A stretch of DNA of 64,000 nucleotides from Massilia rhizosphaerae (GCF_016093545.1 NZ_JADKYX010000009.1:62001-126000); one strand, 5' to 3'. Positions 44,100 through 53,780 are shown, counted from the stretch's first letter. Translations and numbers: made by a program. Notes: generated by a model from the sequence alone, not told the origin.

Positions 44100-45917
44100 A
44101 TGAAACCGATCCTGACACTGGGCACCATCGCCGCCGCCTGCCTCATCGCTTGCGCGCCGGCCAGCGCCGACAACACGGCCAAGCCCACGGCCACCGCCGG
44201 CGCCACGAACGCCTCCGCCACGGCCGAATCGAAAAAGCTGAACCGACTGGCCGACGAATACTGGGACGCGCAGGCGCGCTTCGATCCCGTCTCCGCCGGC
44301 GAGAGCGGCGACAACCGCTTCGCCGACCAGATCGGCATGTCGATCTCGCCCAAGAACCGCGCGCACCAGTTCGCGCTGTACAAGGGCTATCTGAAACGCC
44401 TGCACGCGATCCGCCGCGACGGCCTCGCCCAGCGCGACCAGACGAGCTACGACATACTCGACTACGAACTGAAGACCGCGCTGCGCTTCGAGGCGTTCCC
44501 CGAGCACCTGCTGCCGCTGAACCAGATGGACGCCCTGCCCGTCACGCTCGCGAACTACAGCAGCGGCCAGCAGGCGCAGTCGCTCGTCACCGTGAAGGAT
44601 TACCAGGCCTACCTGAGCCGCCTGAACCAGCTCGGCCCATGGATCGACCAGGCCATCGCCAACATGCGCGAAGGGATGAAGCGCGGCGTCGTGCAGCCGA
44701 AGGCGATCATGGAATCCGCCCTGCCCCAGTTCAAGCACCTGGTGGCGGACAAGGCCGAGGACAGCATCTATTACACGCCCGTGAAGAACTTCCCGGCGGC
44801 GTTCTCGGACGCGGACAGGAAGAAGCTGGCGGACGCGTATCGCAGCACGATCGACCATCAACTGAATCCCGCGCTCAAGCGCCTGGCGGACTTCCTCGAA
44901 CGCGACTACCTGCCGGCCTGCCGCACGAGCGCCGGCTGGAGCGCCCTGCCGAACGGCATGGACTGGTATCTCGCGCGCGTCGCGAGCCAGACGACGACCG
45001 ACCTGACCCCGGAGCAGATCCACCAGATCGGCCTCAGGGAAGTCGCGCGCATCCAGGGAGAGTACGCCCGCATCGGTCCGAAGATGGGCTACAACGGCCC
45101 GGCGGCCGGCCTGCCGACGTGGGTCTCGCAACAGGCGAAGTACAAGCCGTTCAAGACCGAGGGCGAGATCATCGACGTCTACCGCAAGCTGAACGCGAAG
45201 CTGCAGACCAAGCTGCCGGCGCTGTTCTCGCTGCGTCCGAAGACCCCGCTCGACCTGCGCCTGGAGCCGGAACTGTCGCGCGCGACGGCCTCCGACCACT
45301 ACACGCCGCCGGCCGCGGACGGCTCGCGTCCGGGCGTGTTCTGGTCCGTCGTGAACGACCCCACGCAATACGGCAGCCCCGGCATGGTCACGCTGTTCCT
45401 GCACGAGGGCCAGCCGGGCCACCATTTCCACATCGCGCTGATGCAGGAGATGGGCCTGCCCAACTTCCGCAAGTTCGGCGGCAACAACGCCTTCACCGAA
45501 GGCTGGGCGCTGTACGCCGAGACGCTGGGCACCGAGATGGGCCTGTACGACAAGCCGGAAGACTGGTTCGGCCACCTGAACGACGAAATGCTGCGCGCCG
45601 TGCGCCTCGTCGTCGACACCGGCATGCACGCGAAGGGCTGGACGCGCGAGCAGTCGATCCAGTACATGCGCGAGACGCTGGGCTATTCGGAAGCGGACGC
45701 GCGCAACGCGACCGAGCGCTACATGGCGTGGCCGGCGCAGGCGCTGGGCTACAAGATCGGCGCCCTCAAGATCCAGGAATTGCGCGCACGTGCCGAAAAG
45801 GCGCTCGGCCCCAAATTCAGCCTGCCGAAATTCCACGCGATCGTGCTGGGCGAAGGCACGCTGCCGCTGGCGCTGCTGGAAAAGAAGGTGGATCGCTGGA
45901 TCGCCGAAAGCAAATAA
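44100..45917 (+). CDS. DUF885 family metallopeptidase-like protein, secreted
   Basis: The 605-residue protein has a signal peptide with a possible lipobox (MKPILTLGTIAAACLIACAP, with cysteines at LIAC). The DUF885 domain fills the rest. Its HExxxxH-like metal motif is FLHEGQPGHHFHIALMQE, with a downstream glutamate in AFTEGWALYAETLG, as in zinc carboxypeptidase-like families. Segments such as RLADEYWDAQARFDPVSAGESG near the start and YMAWPAQALGYKIGALKIQELR near the end are typical of the family. It is probably a periplasmic peptidase of unknown specificity. No good ribosome site precedes ATG 44100. It ends nine bases before the convergent kinase gene. Confidence 0.87.
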   Translation: MKPILTLGTIAAACLIACAPASADNTAKPTATAGATNASATAESKKLNRLADEYWDAQARFDPVSAGESGDNRFADQIGMSISPKNRAHQFALYKGYLKRLHAIRRDGLAQRDQTSYDILDYELKTALRFEAFPEHLLPLNQMDALPVTLANYSSGQQAQSLVTVKDYQAYLSRLNQLGPWIDQAIANMREGMKRGVVQPKAIMESALPQFKHLVADKAEDSIYYTPVKNFPAAFSDADRKKLADAYRSTIDHQLNPALKRLADFLERDYLPACRTSAGWSALPNGMDWYLARVASQTTTDLTPEQIHQIGLREVARIQGEYARIGPKMGYNGPAAGLPTWVSQQAKYKPFKTEGEIIDVYRKLNAKLQTKLPALFSLRPKTPLDLRLEPELSRATASDHYTPPAADGSRPGVFWSVVNDPTQYGSPGMVTLFLHEGQPGHHFHIALMQEMGLPNFRKFGGNNAFTEGWALYAETLGTEMGLYDKPEDWFGHLNDEMLRAVRLVVDTGMHAKGWTREQSIQYMRETLGYSEADARNATERYMAWPAQALGYKIGALKIQELRARAEKALGPKFSLPKFHAIVLGEGTLPLALLEKKVDRWIAESK

Positions 45918-45926
45918 CGGCGTCGC

Positions 45927-47261
45927 CTATGCGAACGTGACCGTTACGGCCAGCCCGCCCAGGCTGGCCGACCGGCGCACGTCCACGCGTGCGCCGTGGG
46001 CGGCGGCGATGCGCCGCACGATCGACCATCCGAGCCCGCTGCCGGGGGCCGCGCTTCCCGGCACGCGATAAAAGCGCTCGCCCAGCCGCGCCAGTTCGGC
46101 ATCGGCCAGGCCCGGCCCGCCGTCCTCGACATCCAGCACGACCCCGTCCCGCTCCCGGTGCACGCGCACGCCGATCGCCGCCTCGCGCGGCGCATAGCGC
46201 ACGGCGTTGTCGACAAGATTGCGGACCAGGACGGCCAGCAGCAGCGCATTCCCGCGCACCACGCACGGCGCCGGCGCGTCCAGCTCGAGCTGCTGGCCCT
46301 TCGCCAGCGCGGCCGGCGCCAGCTCGGCCATCACGCCGCGCACCAGGCCGGCCAGTTCGACGTCGGCCATCTCCGGCGCCTGCGCGGACTCGACGCGCGC
46401 GAGCGTCAGCAACTGGTCGATCAGGCGCGCGGCGCGGTCGCAGCCGGCCAGCAGGCCGTCCAGCGCATGCGCGCGCGACGCGTCGTCCGCCGCCGCCCGC
46501 GCCACCTGCGCCTGCATGCGGATGGCTGCCACCGGCGTGCGCAATTCGTGCGCCGCGTCGGCCGTGAAGCGCCGCTCGTTCGCCAGCAGGTCGGCGATGC
46601 GACCGAGCAGGTCGTTGAGCGACGCGGCCAGCGGCAGCATTTCCGCGAACATGCCGTCGACCGCCACGGGTTCCAGCGCGTCCGGACGGCGCGCCGCCAG
46701 CGTGCGGCCCAGGCGGCGCAAGGGCGCGAGGCCGCGCCGCACGGTCCACCACGTCGCCAGTCCCAGCACGGGCAGCGCGAGCGCCAGCGGCCACGACACG
46801 CCGCGCAGGACCGCGCGCAGGATCTCGTCGCGCGCCCCCACGCGCTCGCCGACGTACACCTGGCGCCGGCGCGCGGGATCCCAGGCGGCGAACACACGCC
46901 AGCGCGCACCCGGCACGTCGACGAACGTAAAGCCGTCGCGCCGCGCGACGGGACCGAACGGCAGCGCGGGCGCATTCGCGGAACGCAGCACCAGCCGCCC
47001 GTCGCGCCAGACCTGGAACGCGACGCGCGGTGCGTAGCGATGGAGGATCGGCGCGTCGGGCGCCTCGAGATCCCCGTCGGCGTCGGCGTCCTGGACCAGC
47101 AACAACGACGCCGACTGCGCGAGGTGCGCGTCGAGCAGCTCGCCGAGCTCGTGGCGCGTATCCGACAAGGTCAGCGCGAGCGTGGCGGCCCACAGCGCGG
47201 CGAGCACGCCGAACATCAGGCCGAGCAGGCGCACCTGCAGCGATGGCGCCGCGCGGCTCAT
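45927..47261 (-). CDS. Sensor histidine kinase, QseC/PmrB-like
   Basis: The 444-residue kinase has two membrane helices (VRLLGLMFGVLAALWAATLAL near the start and PLALALPVLGLATWW near residue 170) around a periplasmic domain of about 130 residues. HAMP-like and dimerisation segments follow, with the phosphoacceptor histidine in FTADAAHELRTPVAAIR. The ATPase domain has NLVDNAVRYAP, DGGPGL and GSGLGWSIVRRI. This is the QseC/PmrB type, whose members respond to metals, cationic peptides or oxidative signals. Its start overlaps the regulator stop by four bases. Confidence 0.92.
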   Translation of the reverse strand: MSRAAPSLQVRLLGLMFGVLAALWAATLALTLSDTRHELGELLDAHLAQSASLLLVQDADADGDLEAPDAPILHRYAPRVAFQVWRDGRLVLRSANAPALPFGPVARRDGFTFVDVPGARWRVFAAWDPARRRQVYVGERVGARDEILRAVLRGVSWPLALALPVLGLATWWTVRRGLAPLRRLGRTLAARRPDALEPVAVDGMFAEMLPLAASLNDLLGRIADLLANERRFTADAAHELRTPVAAIRMQAQVARAAADDASRAHALDGLLAGCDRAARLIDQLLTLARVESAQAPEMADVELAGLVRGVMAELAPAALAKGQQLELDAPAPCVVRGNALLLAVLVRNLVDNAVRYAPREAAIGVRVHRERDGVVLDVEDGGPGLADAELARLGERFYRVPGSAAPGSGLGWSIVRRIAAAHGARVDVRRSASLGGLAVTVTFA

Positions 47262-47926
47262 GGCGCGGCGGGATCCGGCAGCACATAGCCGACGCCGCGG
47301 ATCGTCTGGATCAGCGCACTCCCCAGCTTGCGCCGCAGGTTATGGACGTGCACCTCGACGGTATTGCTCTCCACTTCCCGCCCCCAGCTGTATAAATGCT
47401 GTTCGAGTTGCTCGCGCGTCATGACCCGGTTCGCGTTGAGCATCAGGGCGTGCAGCAGGTCGAATTCGCGCGTCGACAGCGGCACGGCCGTGCCGCCCTT
47501 GCTCACGGTGCGCGCGGCGGGGTCGAGTTCGACGTCGCCCGCGCGCAGGCGGTCGCGCGGCTGCCCGTGCGCGCGTCGCACGAGGGCGCGCAGGCGCGCG
47601 GCCAGTTCGTGCAGGTCGATCGGCTTGACCACGTAGTCGTCGGCGCCCGCGTCGAGGCCGCGGATGCGGTCCGGCACGGCGTCGCGCGCGGTCAGCACGA
47701 GCACGGGCGTCTTCAGTCCGGCGGCGCGCACCGTCGCCAGCACGTCCATGCCGTCCTTGCGCGGCAGGCCGAGGTCGAGCACGGCCGCCGCGTATTCCTG
47801 CGCGCGCAGTTCGCGCTCGGCGGCGTCGCCGCTCTGCACCCAGTCGACCTGGAAACCGAGCTGGCGCAGCCCGGCGCGCAGGCCGTCGCCGAGCAGGGGA
47901 TCGTCTTCCGCAAGGAGGATATGCAT
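47258..47926 (-). CDS. OmpR-family response regulator, QseB/PmrA-like
   Basis: The 222-residue regulator has a receiver domain (DD at residues 8-9, acceptor D51 in AAVLDLGLPRKDG, lysine in YVVKPIDL) and a winged-helix DNA-binding domain (STREFDLLHALMLNANRVMTREQLEQHLYSW, ESNTVEVHVHNLRRKLG). It belongs to the QseB/PmrA/BasR group, whose members bind direct repeats of the CTTAA type. A set of three such repeats lies at 48721-48748 before this operon. The gene lies 24 bases after the cytochrome b561-like gene and overlaps the kinase gene. Confidence 0.93.
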   Translation of the reverse strand: MHILLAEDDPLLGDGLRAGLRQLGFQVDWVQSGDAAERELRAQEYAAAVLDLGLPRKDGMDVLATVRAAGLKTPVLVLTARDAVPDRIRGLDAGADDYVVKPIDLHELAARLRALVRRAHGQPRDRLRAGDVELDPAARTVSKGGTAVPLSTREFDLLHALMLNANRVMTREQLEQHLYSWGREVESNTVEVHVHNLRRKLGSALIQTIRGVGYVLPDPAAP

Positions 47927-47950
47927 GCGCCCATTCTCCCACGCGGCGCG

Positions 47951-48667
47951 TCAGTCGTCACCGTCGTCGCCATGGCCGCCATCGTCGCCATGGTCGCGGT
48001 GCGCTTCGGCCGTCGCGATGGCGCCCAGGCCGCCGGACGGATGGGTCAATTGCCAGCCCCAGAACCCGAGCACGGCCGCCAGCAGCAGCACGCCGGGGAG
48101 GCGCAGGCCACGCGGGATGCCGTCGGCGCGCGCGCCGCGCTTGCGCCCCGTGACCATGGCGGCGGCGAGGTTCTCGCGGTGCAGCCGGCTCGACACGACG
48201 ACGGCCGCCACGTGCAGTCCGACCAGGCCCAGCATCAGGTTCGCCAGGACCTCGTGCACGTCCTCGTAGGCCTCGCCGAGGGTGTAGGTCGCCAGGCCGG
48301 TCGCGGCGGCCGTCACGGCCAGCGCCAGCAGCGCCACGATCGCCAGCGCGCCGGCCGGATTGTGGCCGACGTAATGGCGCGGCTTGCCGCGTACGAGGCC
48401 GCCGAGATAGCGGACAATCTCGCCGGGTCCGCGCAAGAACGCGGCAAAGCGGGCGTGGCGCGTGCCGAGGAAACCCCACGCGACGCGCAGGACGGCCAGC
48501 GCCAGCACGGTGCAGCCGAGCGTGGCGTGCAACAGCATCCAGCGCTCGTGCCCGGCCGTCAGCCAGGCGCCGGCAAAGCTGCCCGCCAGCAGCCAGTGGA
48601 ACACGCGGACCGGCACGTCCCAGACCAGGACCTTGCCGGCGCCGCGGGGAAGAGTCGAATCGTTCAT
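47951..48667 (-). CDS. Cytochrome b561-like membrane protein (Ni/Fe-hydrogenase cytochrome b type)
   Basis: The 238-residue integral membrane protein has four or five helices. Conserved heme-ligand histidines are in VRVFHWLLAGSF, WMLLHATLG, YEDVHEVLANLML and GLHVAAVVVSSRLHREN, as in di-heme cytochrome b561/hydrogenase b subunits. The C-terminal tail is unusual, with mixed histidine, aspartate and glycine (AHRDHGDDGGHGDDGDD), and may bind metal. It is the first gene of an operon with the QseBC-like pair, which suggests that the regulators respond to redox or metal stress in the envelope. A GGAGG-like site precedes ATG 48667. Confidence 0.87.
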   Translation of the reverse strand: MNDSTLPRGAGKVLVWDVPVRVFHWLLAGSFAGAWLTAGHERWMLLHATLGCTVLALAVLRVAWGFLGTRHARFAAFLRGPGEIVRYLGGLVRGKPRHYVGHNPAGALAIVALLALAVTAAATGLATYTLGEAYEDVHEVLANLMLGLVGLHVAAVVVSSRLHRENLAAAMVTGRKRGARADGIPRGLRLPGVLLLAAVLGFWGWQLTHPSGGLGAIATAEAHRDHGDDGGHGDDGDD

Positions 48668-48720
48668 GCTTGCCTCCGGATCGGAAATCGGTCAACTGAC
48701 GACCATGATCCGGAAGCCCG

Positions 48721-48748
48721 CTTAAGGTTTTCTTATCCGCTTCTTATC
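48721..48748 (-). promoter_or_regulatory. Three-repeat QseB/PmrA-type box upstream of the cytochrome b-TCS operon
   Basis: CTTAAG (48721), CTTATC (48732) and CTTATC (48743) follow each other with exactly five bases between, giving an 11-base period on one face of the helix. PmrA and QseB bind CTTAA-type direct repeats with this spacing. The site lies 54-81 bases upstream of the first gene of the operon that encodes such a regulator, so autoregulation is likely. Confidence 0.55.
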
Positions 48749-48751
48749 CGC

Positions 48752-50425
48752 TCACTGCGCCGGCACGATCCGCCACAGCACGCCGCCGCCATCGTCCACG
48801 ACCAGCAGCGCGCCGTCGGCCGCCACCGTCACCGCGGCCGGGCGGCCCCACACGTCGCGGTCGGACAGCACCATGCCGGTCATGAAGTCCTGATACTCGC
48901 CGGTCGGCGCGCCGTTCTTCATCATCACGCGCACGACCTTGTAGCCGGTGCGGATGCCGCGGTTCCACGAGCCGTGCAGCGCCAGGAAGATGTCGCCGTC
49001 GTACTCCTTCGGGAACGCGTGCCTGGCGCCCGCCGGGGCGTGGTACACCGTCATGCCCAGCGGCGCGGAGTGCGCCTGGAGCAGCGTGTCGGGCACGGTG
49101 ATCCTGTCCTTCAGGTCGGGGCGGATGCCTTTCAGGCGCGGGTCTTCGTGCGCGCCCAGGTAGTACCACGGCCAGCCATAGAAGCCGCCGCGCTTGACGC
49201 GCGTGACATAGTCGGGCGGCAGGTTGTCGCCCAGTTCGTCGCGCTCGTTGACGCCGCAATACAGGTCGCCCGTGTCCGGATGCACGAACATGCCCACGCA
49301 GTTGCGCAGGCCGTTGGCGTAGTTGCGGCGGTGCTGGCCGTCGGGGTCGAACGCGAGCACGGTGGCGCGGTCGGTCTCTTCGCCCCACGCGGCGCCCAGG
49401 CCGTGCTCCGCCTCCCACTGCGCCAGCGGCTTCGGCGGCTTGCTGCCGATGCCCAGCGCGACGTTGGTGGCCGAGCCGACGGAGACGAACAAGGTCTTGC
49501 CGTCCTGCGAGAACGCGAGCGTGCGCGTGATGTGGTTGCCCACGCCGTCGACGAGCTTCTCGACGATCGTCTCGGGTTTGCCCTTCGCTTTCAGGTCGCC
49601 CGCCGCGTACGGAAAGCGCACGACGGAGCTCGCGTTCGCCACGTACAGGTGGGTCGGATGCGCCGCCGGCCAGAATGCGAGGCCATAGGGACGCGACAGG
49701 CCGGTGGCGAACACGCTATCCGACACGACCGAGTCACCGCCGGCGGACAGGCGCAGGATGCGGACTTCGCCCTTGCCGGAGTCGGCCAGGATGATGTCGC
49801 CGTTCGGCGCGCGCAACGCGTAACGCGCCGTGCCGGTCTGCGCCAGCACGTTCACCTTGAAGCCCTTGACGACGGCCGGCAGCGCGCCGTCCGGACGCTT
49901 CGCGAGCTTGGGCCCGTTGCCCGCGCTTTCGCTGGCGAACGGCGCGACGAGCTGGTCGACGGTGATGTGGTGCACGTCGCCCGGCTTGTCGTCGGTCCAT
50001 GCGCCGGTGCGCGCACCGGCCGCGGCGGCGGCGGTTTTCGCCGCGGCCGGCTTGCCGCTCTGCGCGGCGAGATAGTCGATCACGGCGGCGCGCTGCTTCG
50101 CGTCCGCGATGGCGACCGGCATCGCGGTGCCCGGCACGTCCTGCGCCGGATCGCGCAGGAAGACGTCGAGCTCCGCGCGCGTCCACGTCTTGCCGGCGGC
50201 GCCGGCCCGCGCCAGCGCGTCCGTGTAGTTGTAGCCCGGCGCCGACCCGGCCTTGCGGCCGACGACGTTGAACAGCGGCGGGCCCGCGCGCGAGCCCATG
50301 CCCGCGTCGGCCGTGTGGCAGCTGGCGCAGTTCTGCGCGAAATAAGTCTGGCCCGTGCCTGGCGCGGCGGTTGCCGCCGATGCGGCGCCCAGCAGTGCGA
50401 GCGCGGCGGCGATCTTATAGTTCAT
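48752..50425 (-). CDS. Cytochrome c-sorbosone dehydrogenase fusion (soluble aldose-type dehydrogenase fold)
   Basis: The 557-residue periplasmic protein has a signal peptide (MNYKIAAALALLGAASAATA). A class I cytochrome c domain follows, with heme motif CASCH in QNCASCHTAD and methionine ligand in GTAMPVA (residues 25-125). The C-terminal part is a six-bladed beta-propeller of the sorbosone/glucose dehydrogenase type (ARYALRAPNGDIILAD, PYGLAFWP, GNHITRTLAFSQDGKTLFVSVGS, GFYGWPWYYLG). Relatives oxidise sugars or aldehydes with PQQ and pass electrons to cytochrome c. The built-in heme domain makes it self-contained. GGGGGAG lies before ATG 50425. It follows the M14 peptidase gene after 22 bases. 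Confidence 0.88.
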   Translation of the reverse strand: MNYKIAAALALLGAASAATAAPGTGQTYFAQNCASCHTADAGMGSRAGPPLFNVVGRKAGSAPGYNYTDALARAGAAGKTWTRAELDVFLRDPAQDVPGTAMPVAIADAKQRAAVIDYLAAQSGKPAAAKTAAAAAGARTGAWTDDKPGDVHHITVDQLVAPFASESAGNGPKLAKRPDGALPAVVKGFKVNVLAQTGTARYALRAPNGDIILADSGKGEVRILRLSAGGDSVVSDSVFATGLSRPYGLAFWPAAHPTHLYVANASSVVRFPYAAGDLKAKGKPETIVEKLVDGVGNHITRTLAFSQDGKTLFVSVGSATNVALGIGSKPPKPLAQWEAEHGLGAAWGEETDRATVLAFDPDGQHRRNYANGLRNCVGMFVHPDTGDLYCGVNERDELGDNLPPDYVTRVKRGGFYGWPWYYLGAHEDPRLKGIRPDLKDRITVPDTLLQAHSAPLGMTVYHAPAGARHAFPKEYDGDIFLALHGSWNRGIRTGYKVVRVMMKNGAPTGEYQDFMTGMVLSDRDVWGRPAAVTVAADGALLVVDDGGGVLWRIVPAQ

Positions 50426-50447
50426 TTTTTTTGCTCCCCCAAGTCAA

Positions 50448-52136
50448 TCAATCGATCATGAAGACCGGATAACGGCGCCACTCCGGCTCGCGCCAGCGCG
50501 CACAATTCGCGAAGATGAAGTCGAGCACCGCCCCCTGGTCCTTCAGCAGGTCCGGGTTCGCGGCCTTCCAGGCGCCGAACTTCGCCGCCAGTGCCGGCTC
50601 GGCGGCCAGCAGGCGCTCGGCCTCGTCCTCGAACACATAATCCGAATACGCTTCCTTCTTTTCCAGTACGCTGTTGAAGAAGCCCCAGCGGAAAAAGCTG
50701 TCGTGGGCCTGCGGCTCCAGCGTCTCGACGGCATAGCGGGCCTGGTCCTGGTCGAGCGGGACGAGGTAGTCGCCGGCGCGGATCGTGACGGTGGCGCGCA
50801 CGCGCTCCAGCTGCACGTCGTCGTGGAACATATGGCCTTCGTACGCATGCGGGCGCGTCGTCACGGACACGATGCGGTACGCGGACACTTCCTGCATGCG
50901 CTCGGCGTCGACGCGCTCCAGCTTGACGCCGTTCCAGCGCAGGCGCTCGATCGCTTCGCGCCACTGCTGCGGCACGACGTACGCCTTGGGCGCGGGCACG
51001 GTGATATCGGCCGGGAAGCGGTCGTAGTGCGCGATGTCGCGCTCGAACGGCTCGTTGCGGTCGTAGTACAGGCGCTGGTAGTCGCCCAGCACGCTGGCCT
51101 TGTACTTCGCGGCATAGCCCTTGAAGCGGAACGTGGACGGATTCGCTTCGTCCATCGCCCAGTGCACGGGCCATTCGCGGCGCGTGCGGCCGGCCGCGCG
51201 CGTCGCACGGCGCATCTGCACGATCCTGTCGCCGTTGGCGATAGTGAAGTCGAGCGCGGTCTCGACGAGCGCGCGCATCGAGTGATAGCGGTCGGCGAAC
51301 GATTTGAGCATGTGCGTCTCGGGCATGAAGCCGATCGTGTCGTGCAGCGCCGCGTAGCCGGTGGAGAAGCGCGCCGTCTCGAGGAAGTCGGCGATGCCGT
51401 CATCCGGGCTGTCCTTGACCGGATTCACGTACGGGCACATGGGCCAGCCTCGCTTGTCCATCTCCGCGTACATCGCGGGCAGCATGGTATCGCGCAGAAA
51501 CGCGCCGAGCTCTCCGCCCAGCTTGTCGGCCTGGGTCGGGATCAAGGTCATCGTGTAACTGTAGTCGGCGCCGTTGGACGTGTGCGTGTCGACCATCACG
51601 TCCGGATCCCATTCCGTGAACAGCTTGTTGAACGTCTGCGCCGTCAGCGTGTCGCACTTGACGAAATCGCGGTTCAGGTCGAGGTGGCGGCTGTTGCCGC
51701 GAAAGCCGAATTGCTCCGGCCCGTCCTGGTTCACGCGCGACGTATTGGCGCGGTTGAAGGCGCCGTCCACGTTGTACAGCGGGACGAACAGGAACACGGT
51801 TTTTCCCAGCGCGGCCAGGCGGTCCGGCTGCCGGCAGAAATCGCGCACGAGCGCCATGCACGCGTCGACGCCTTCCGGTTCGCCCGGATGGATGCCGTTG
51901 TTGTTGAAGAAGACGGGCCGTTGCGCGGCCTTGATCTGCGCGCGGTCGAACACGCCGTCGGCGGAAATCACGCCGGCGTGGATCGGCACGCCCGCGTCGG
52001 AGGTCCCGACCACGGAAAAGCGCAGCACCCGGGGGTATTGGTGCGCGAGGTGTTCGTACCAGTCGATGCAATCGGACCAGGTCGTGGTCTGATTCTGGTT
52101 GCCCTTCTCGAAAGGCGTCTGCAGTGCGTTGAACAT
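50448..52136 (-). CDS. M14 family zinc carboxypeptidase-like protein
   Basis: The 562-residue protein has the metal-binding pattern of M14 peptidases: NNNGIHPGEPEGVD (HxxE), the substrate-binding region RHLDLNRDFVKCD, the third ligand in VMVDTHTSNGADY, and a late glutamate candidate in MPETHML. The C-terminal 250 residues form an extra domain with no match I recognise. No signal sequence is visible (MFNALQTPFEKGNQNQ), so it is probably cytoplasmic, whereas the co-transcribed dehydrogenase is exported. The start at 52136 has no clear ribosome site. It is the first gene of a two-gene operon. Confidence 0.87.
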   Translation of the reverse strand: MFNALQTPFEKGNQNQTTTWSDCIDWYEHLAHQYPRVLRFSVVGTSDAGVPIHAGVISADGVFDRAQIKAAQRPVFFNNNGIHPGEPEGVDACMALVRDFCRQPDRLAALGKTVFLFVPLYNVDGAFNRANTSRVNQDGPEQFGFRGNSRHLDLNRDFVKCDTLTAQTFNKLFTEWDPDVMVDTHTSNGADYSYTMTLIPTQADKLGGELGAFLRDTMLPAMYAEMDKRGWPMCPYVNPVKDSPDDGIADFLETARFSTGYAALHDTIGFMPETHMLKSFADRYHSMRALVETALDFTIANGDRIVQMRRATRAAGRTRREWPVHWAMDEANPSTFRFKGYAAKYKASVLGDYQRLYYDRNEPFERDIAHYDRFPADITVPAPKAYVVPQQWREAIERLRWNGVKLERVDAERMQEVSAYRIVSVTTRPHAYEGHMFHDDVQLERVRATVTIRAGDYLVPLDQDQARYAVETLEPQAHDSFFRWGFFNSVLEKKEAYSDYVFEDEAERLLAAEPALAAKFGAWKAANPDLLKDQGAVLDFIFANCARWREPEWRRYPVFMID

Positions 52137-52196
52137 GATGTGGTTGTGCCAGCAAGTAGAAGACTGAGGTCGCTACTCTACCCCAGATCTCTTCTC

Positions 52197-53780
52197 TCAG
52201 GCAGTCGCCACGTCGTTCAGGGGCAGGGTGATGGCGACGAGCGTGCCCTCGCCGGGACGCGACTGCACGTGGATACTGCCGCCGAGGGCGAACACGCGCT
52301 CGCGCATGCCGATGATGCCGATGCCTTCCGACGCCACGGCCGGATCGAAGCCTTCGCCGTCGTCCTGCACCTCGATGTGCAAGGCGCCATCCTCGTCGGA
52401 CAGCGTGAGACCCACGCGCGCGAAGCCGGCCTGCGAGTGCTTCATGATGTTCGACAGCGCTTCCTGCACGATACGGTAGGCGGAGATCGCGAGCTCGTTG
52501 CCGATCTTCGAGAAATCGCCCTGCGATTCGAACTCGAAATGCACGCCGGAGCTGCTGCGGTAGTGGCTGACCATCTCCTCGACGGCGCCGTGCAGGCCGA
52601 GCATGTCCAGCACTTCGGGCCGCAGGCGGCGCACGAGGCGGCGACCGTTGGCGTACAGGTCCAGCGCCAGCTTGGTGATGGCCTGGGCCTTGGCACGGAT
52701 CTGGTCGATCTCCTCGCCCGGCGTGGCCTTGGCGGCCAGTTGCTGAATCGTCTGCGATTCCAGGCGCACGGCGATCAGGGACGCATTCAACTCGTCGTGG
52801 ATCTCGACCGCGATGGATTTCCGCTCGTCCTCGATGATGCTGTTGACCTTCTGGATCAGCTTGCGCTTGTCGGCGTCGGCGCGCAGCGCCTCGTTGCGCG
52901 AGGCGAGCAGGTCGCGCGTGCGCTCGGCCACCTTGTTTTCCAGGTCCTGCTTGGACTGGTCCAGCGCCACCGACATCTCGCCGATCGACGCCTGCAGCTC
53001 GCCCACCTCGCCGCCCGTCGTGACGGGCAGCTGCACGCGGTAGTTGCCGCCGCGGATACGCCGCAGCACGGAAATCGCCTCGCGCAGCGGCACGGTCAGA
53101 CTGCGCGCGAGGATGTACGCGAGCGCGCCGCTGGCGGCCAGCGCCAGCGCGGCCATCGCCACCTCGACGCGGAAGCGGTGCAGCTGCTTGGCCAGCATGT
53201 TCGTGGGCGACATCGTCACCCGCACCAGCCCCACGACCTCGGTCGTCATGGTCGGCGGGCGCGTATCGCTGGACGCGGAGACGTGCGGCGCGCCGTTGTC
53301 CGAGAACAGGTTGATCCACACGACCTGCTTGACGATCTTCGCCTCGAACGAGCGCTCCTCCGCCTCGATCGGGTGCGTGGACGTGACGGTGACGGGGATC
53401 TCGCCGTTCATGTCGACGACCTCGATGCGGTACACGCTGCTGTCCGACTGCACGAGGCCATCGATGGTCGTGCGCAGGTCCGACAGGTTGCCCGAGATGA
53501 CGTTGTACTCGCTGGTCTCGGCGAGCGCGCGCGCCAGGATGTTGCCGCGGTCCGCCAGTTCCTCGTCCACCTGGGCGCGGTGCGCATACCAGGAATACCA
53601 GACGAAGGACGTGAACAACAGGGTCACCGGCAGCATGGTGATGAAGGCCATGCGCAGGCCGATGCTCCAGCCGCGCCAGAACTGCAGTGCGCCGGGCCGC
53701 AGCGTCGCGGGGCGCGGCTTCGCGGACCGGAGCGCGGCGGCGCGCACCGAGGCGGCGCGCAGGGCGGCGGGCCGCTTCAT
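52197..53780 (-). CDS. Sensor histidine kinase, NarX/HisKA_3 type
   Basis: The 527-residue kinase begins with an unusual basic, alanine-rich cytoplasmic tail (RAASVRAAALRSAKPRP). A membrane helix (MAFITMLPVTLLFTSFVWY), a periplasmic domain of about 140 residues, a second helix, HAMP (LTVPLREAISVLRRIRGGNYRV) and a coiled coil follow. The HisKA_3 histidine is in SIAVEIHDELNASL. The ATPase domain ends with GIGIIGMRERVFALGG. It overlaps the periplasmic binding-protein gene by four bases, and the operon also has a NarL-type regulator. The binding protein probably presents the signal to this kinase. Confidence 0.9.
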   Translation of the reverse strand: MKRPAALRAASVRAAALRSAKPRPATLRPGALQFWRGWSIGLRMAFITMLPVTLLFTSFVWYSWYAHRAQVDEELADRGNILARALAETSEYNVISGNLSDLRTTIDGLVQSDSSVYRIEVVDMNGEIPVTVTSTHPIEAEERSFEAKIVKQVVWINLFSDNGAPHVSASSDTRPPTMTTEVVGLVRVTMSPTNMLAKQLHRFRVEVAMAALALAASGALAYILARSLTVPLREAISVLRRIRGGNYRVQLPVTTGGEVGELQASIGEMSVALDQSKQDLENKVAERTRDLLASRNEALRADADKRKLIQKVNSIIEDERKSIAVEIHDELNASLIAVRLESQTIQQLAAKATPGEEIDQIRAKAQAITKLALDLYANGRRLVRRLRPEVLDMLGLHGAVEEMVSHYRSSSGVHFEFESQGDFSKIGNELAISAYRIVQEALSNIMKHSQAGFARVGLTLSDEDGALHIEVQDDGEGFDPAVASEGIGIIGMRERVFALGGSIHVQSRPGEGTLVAITLPLNDVATA

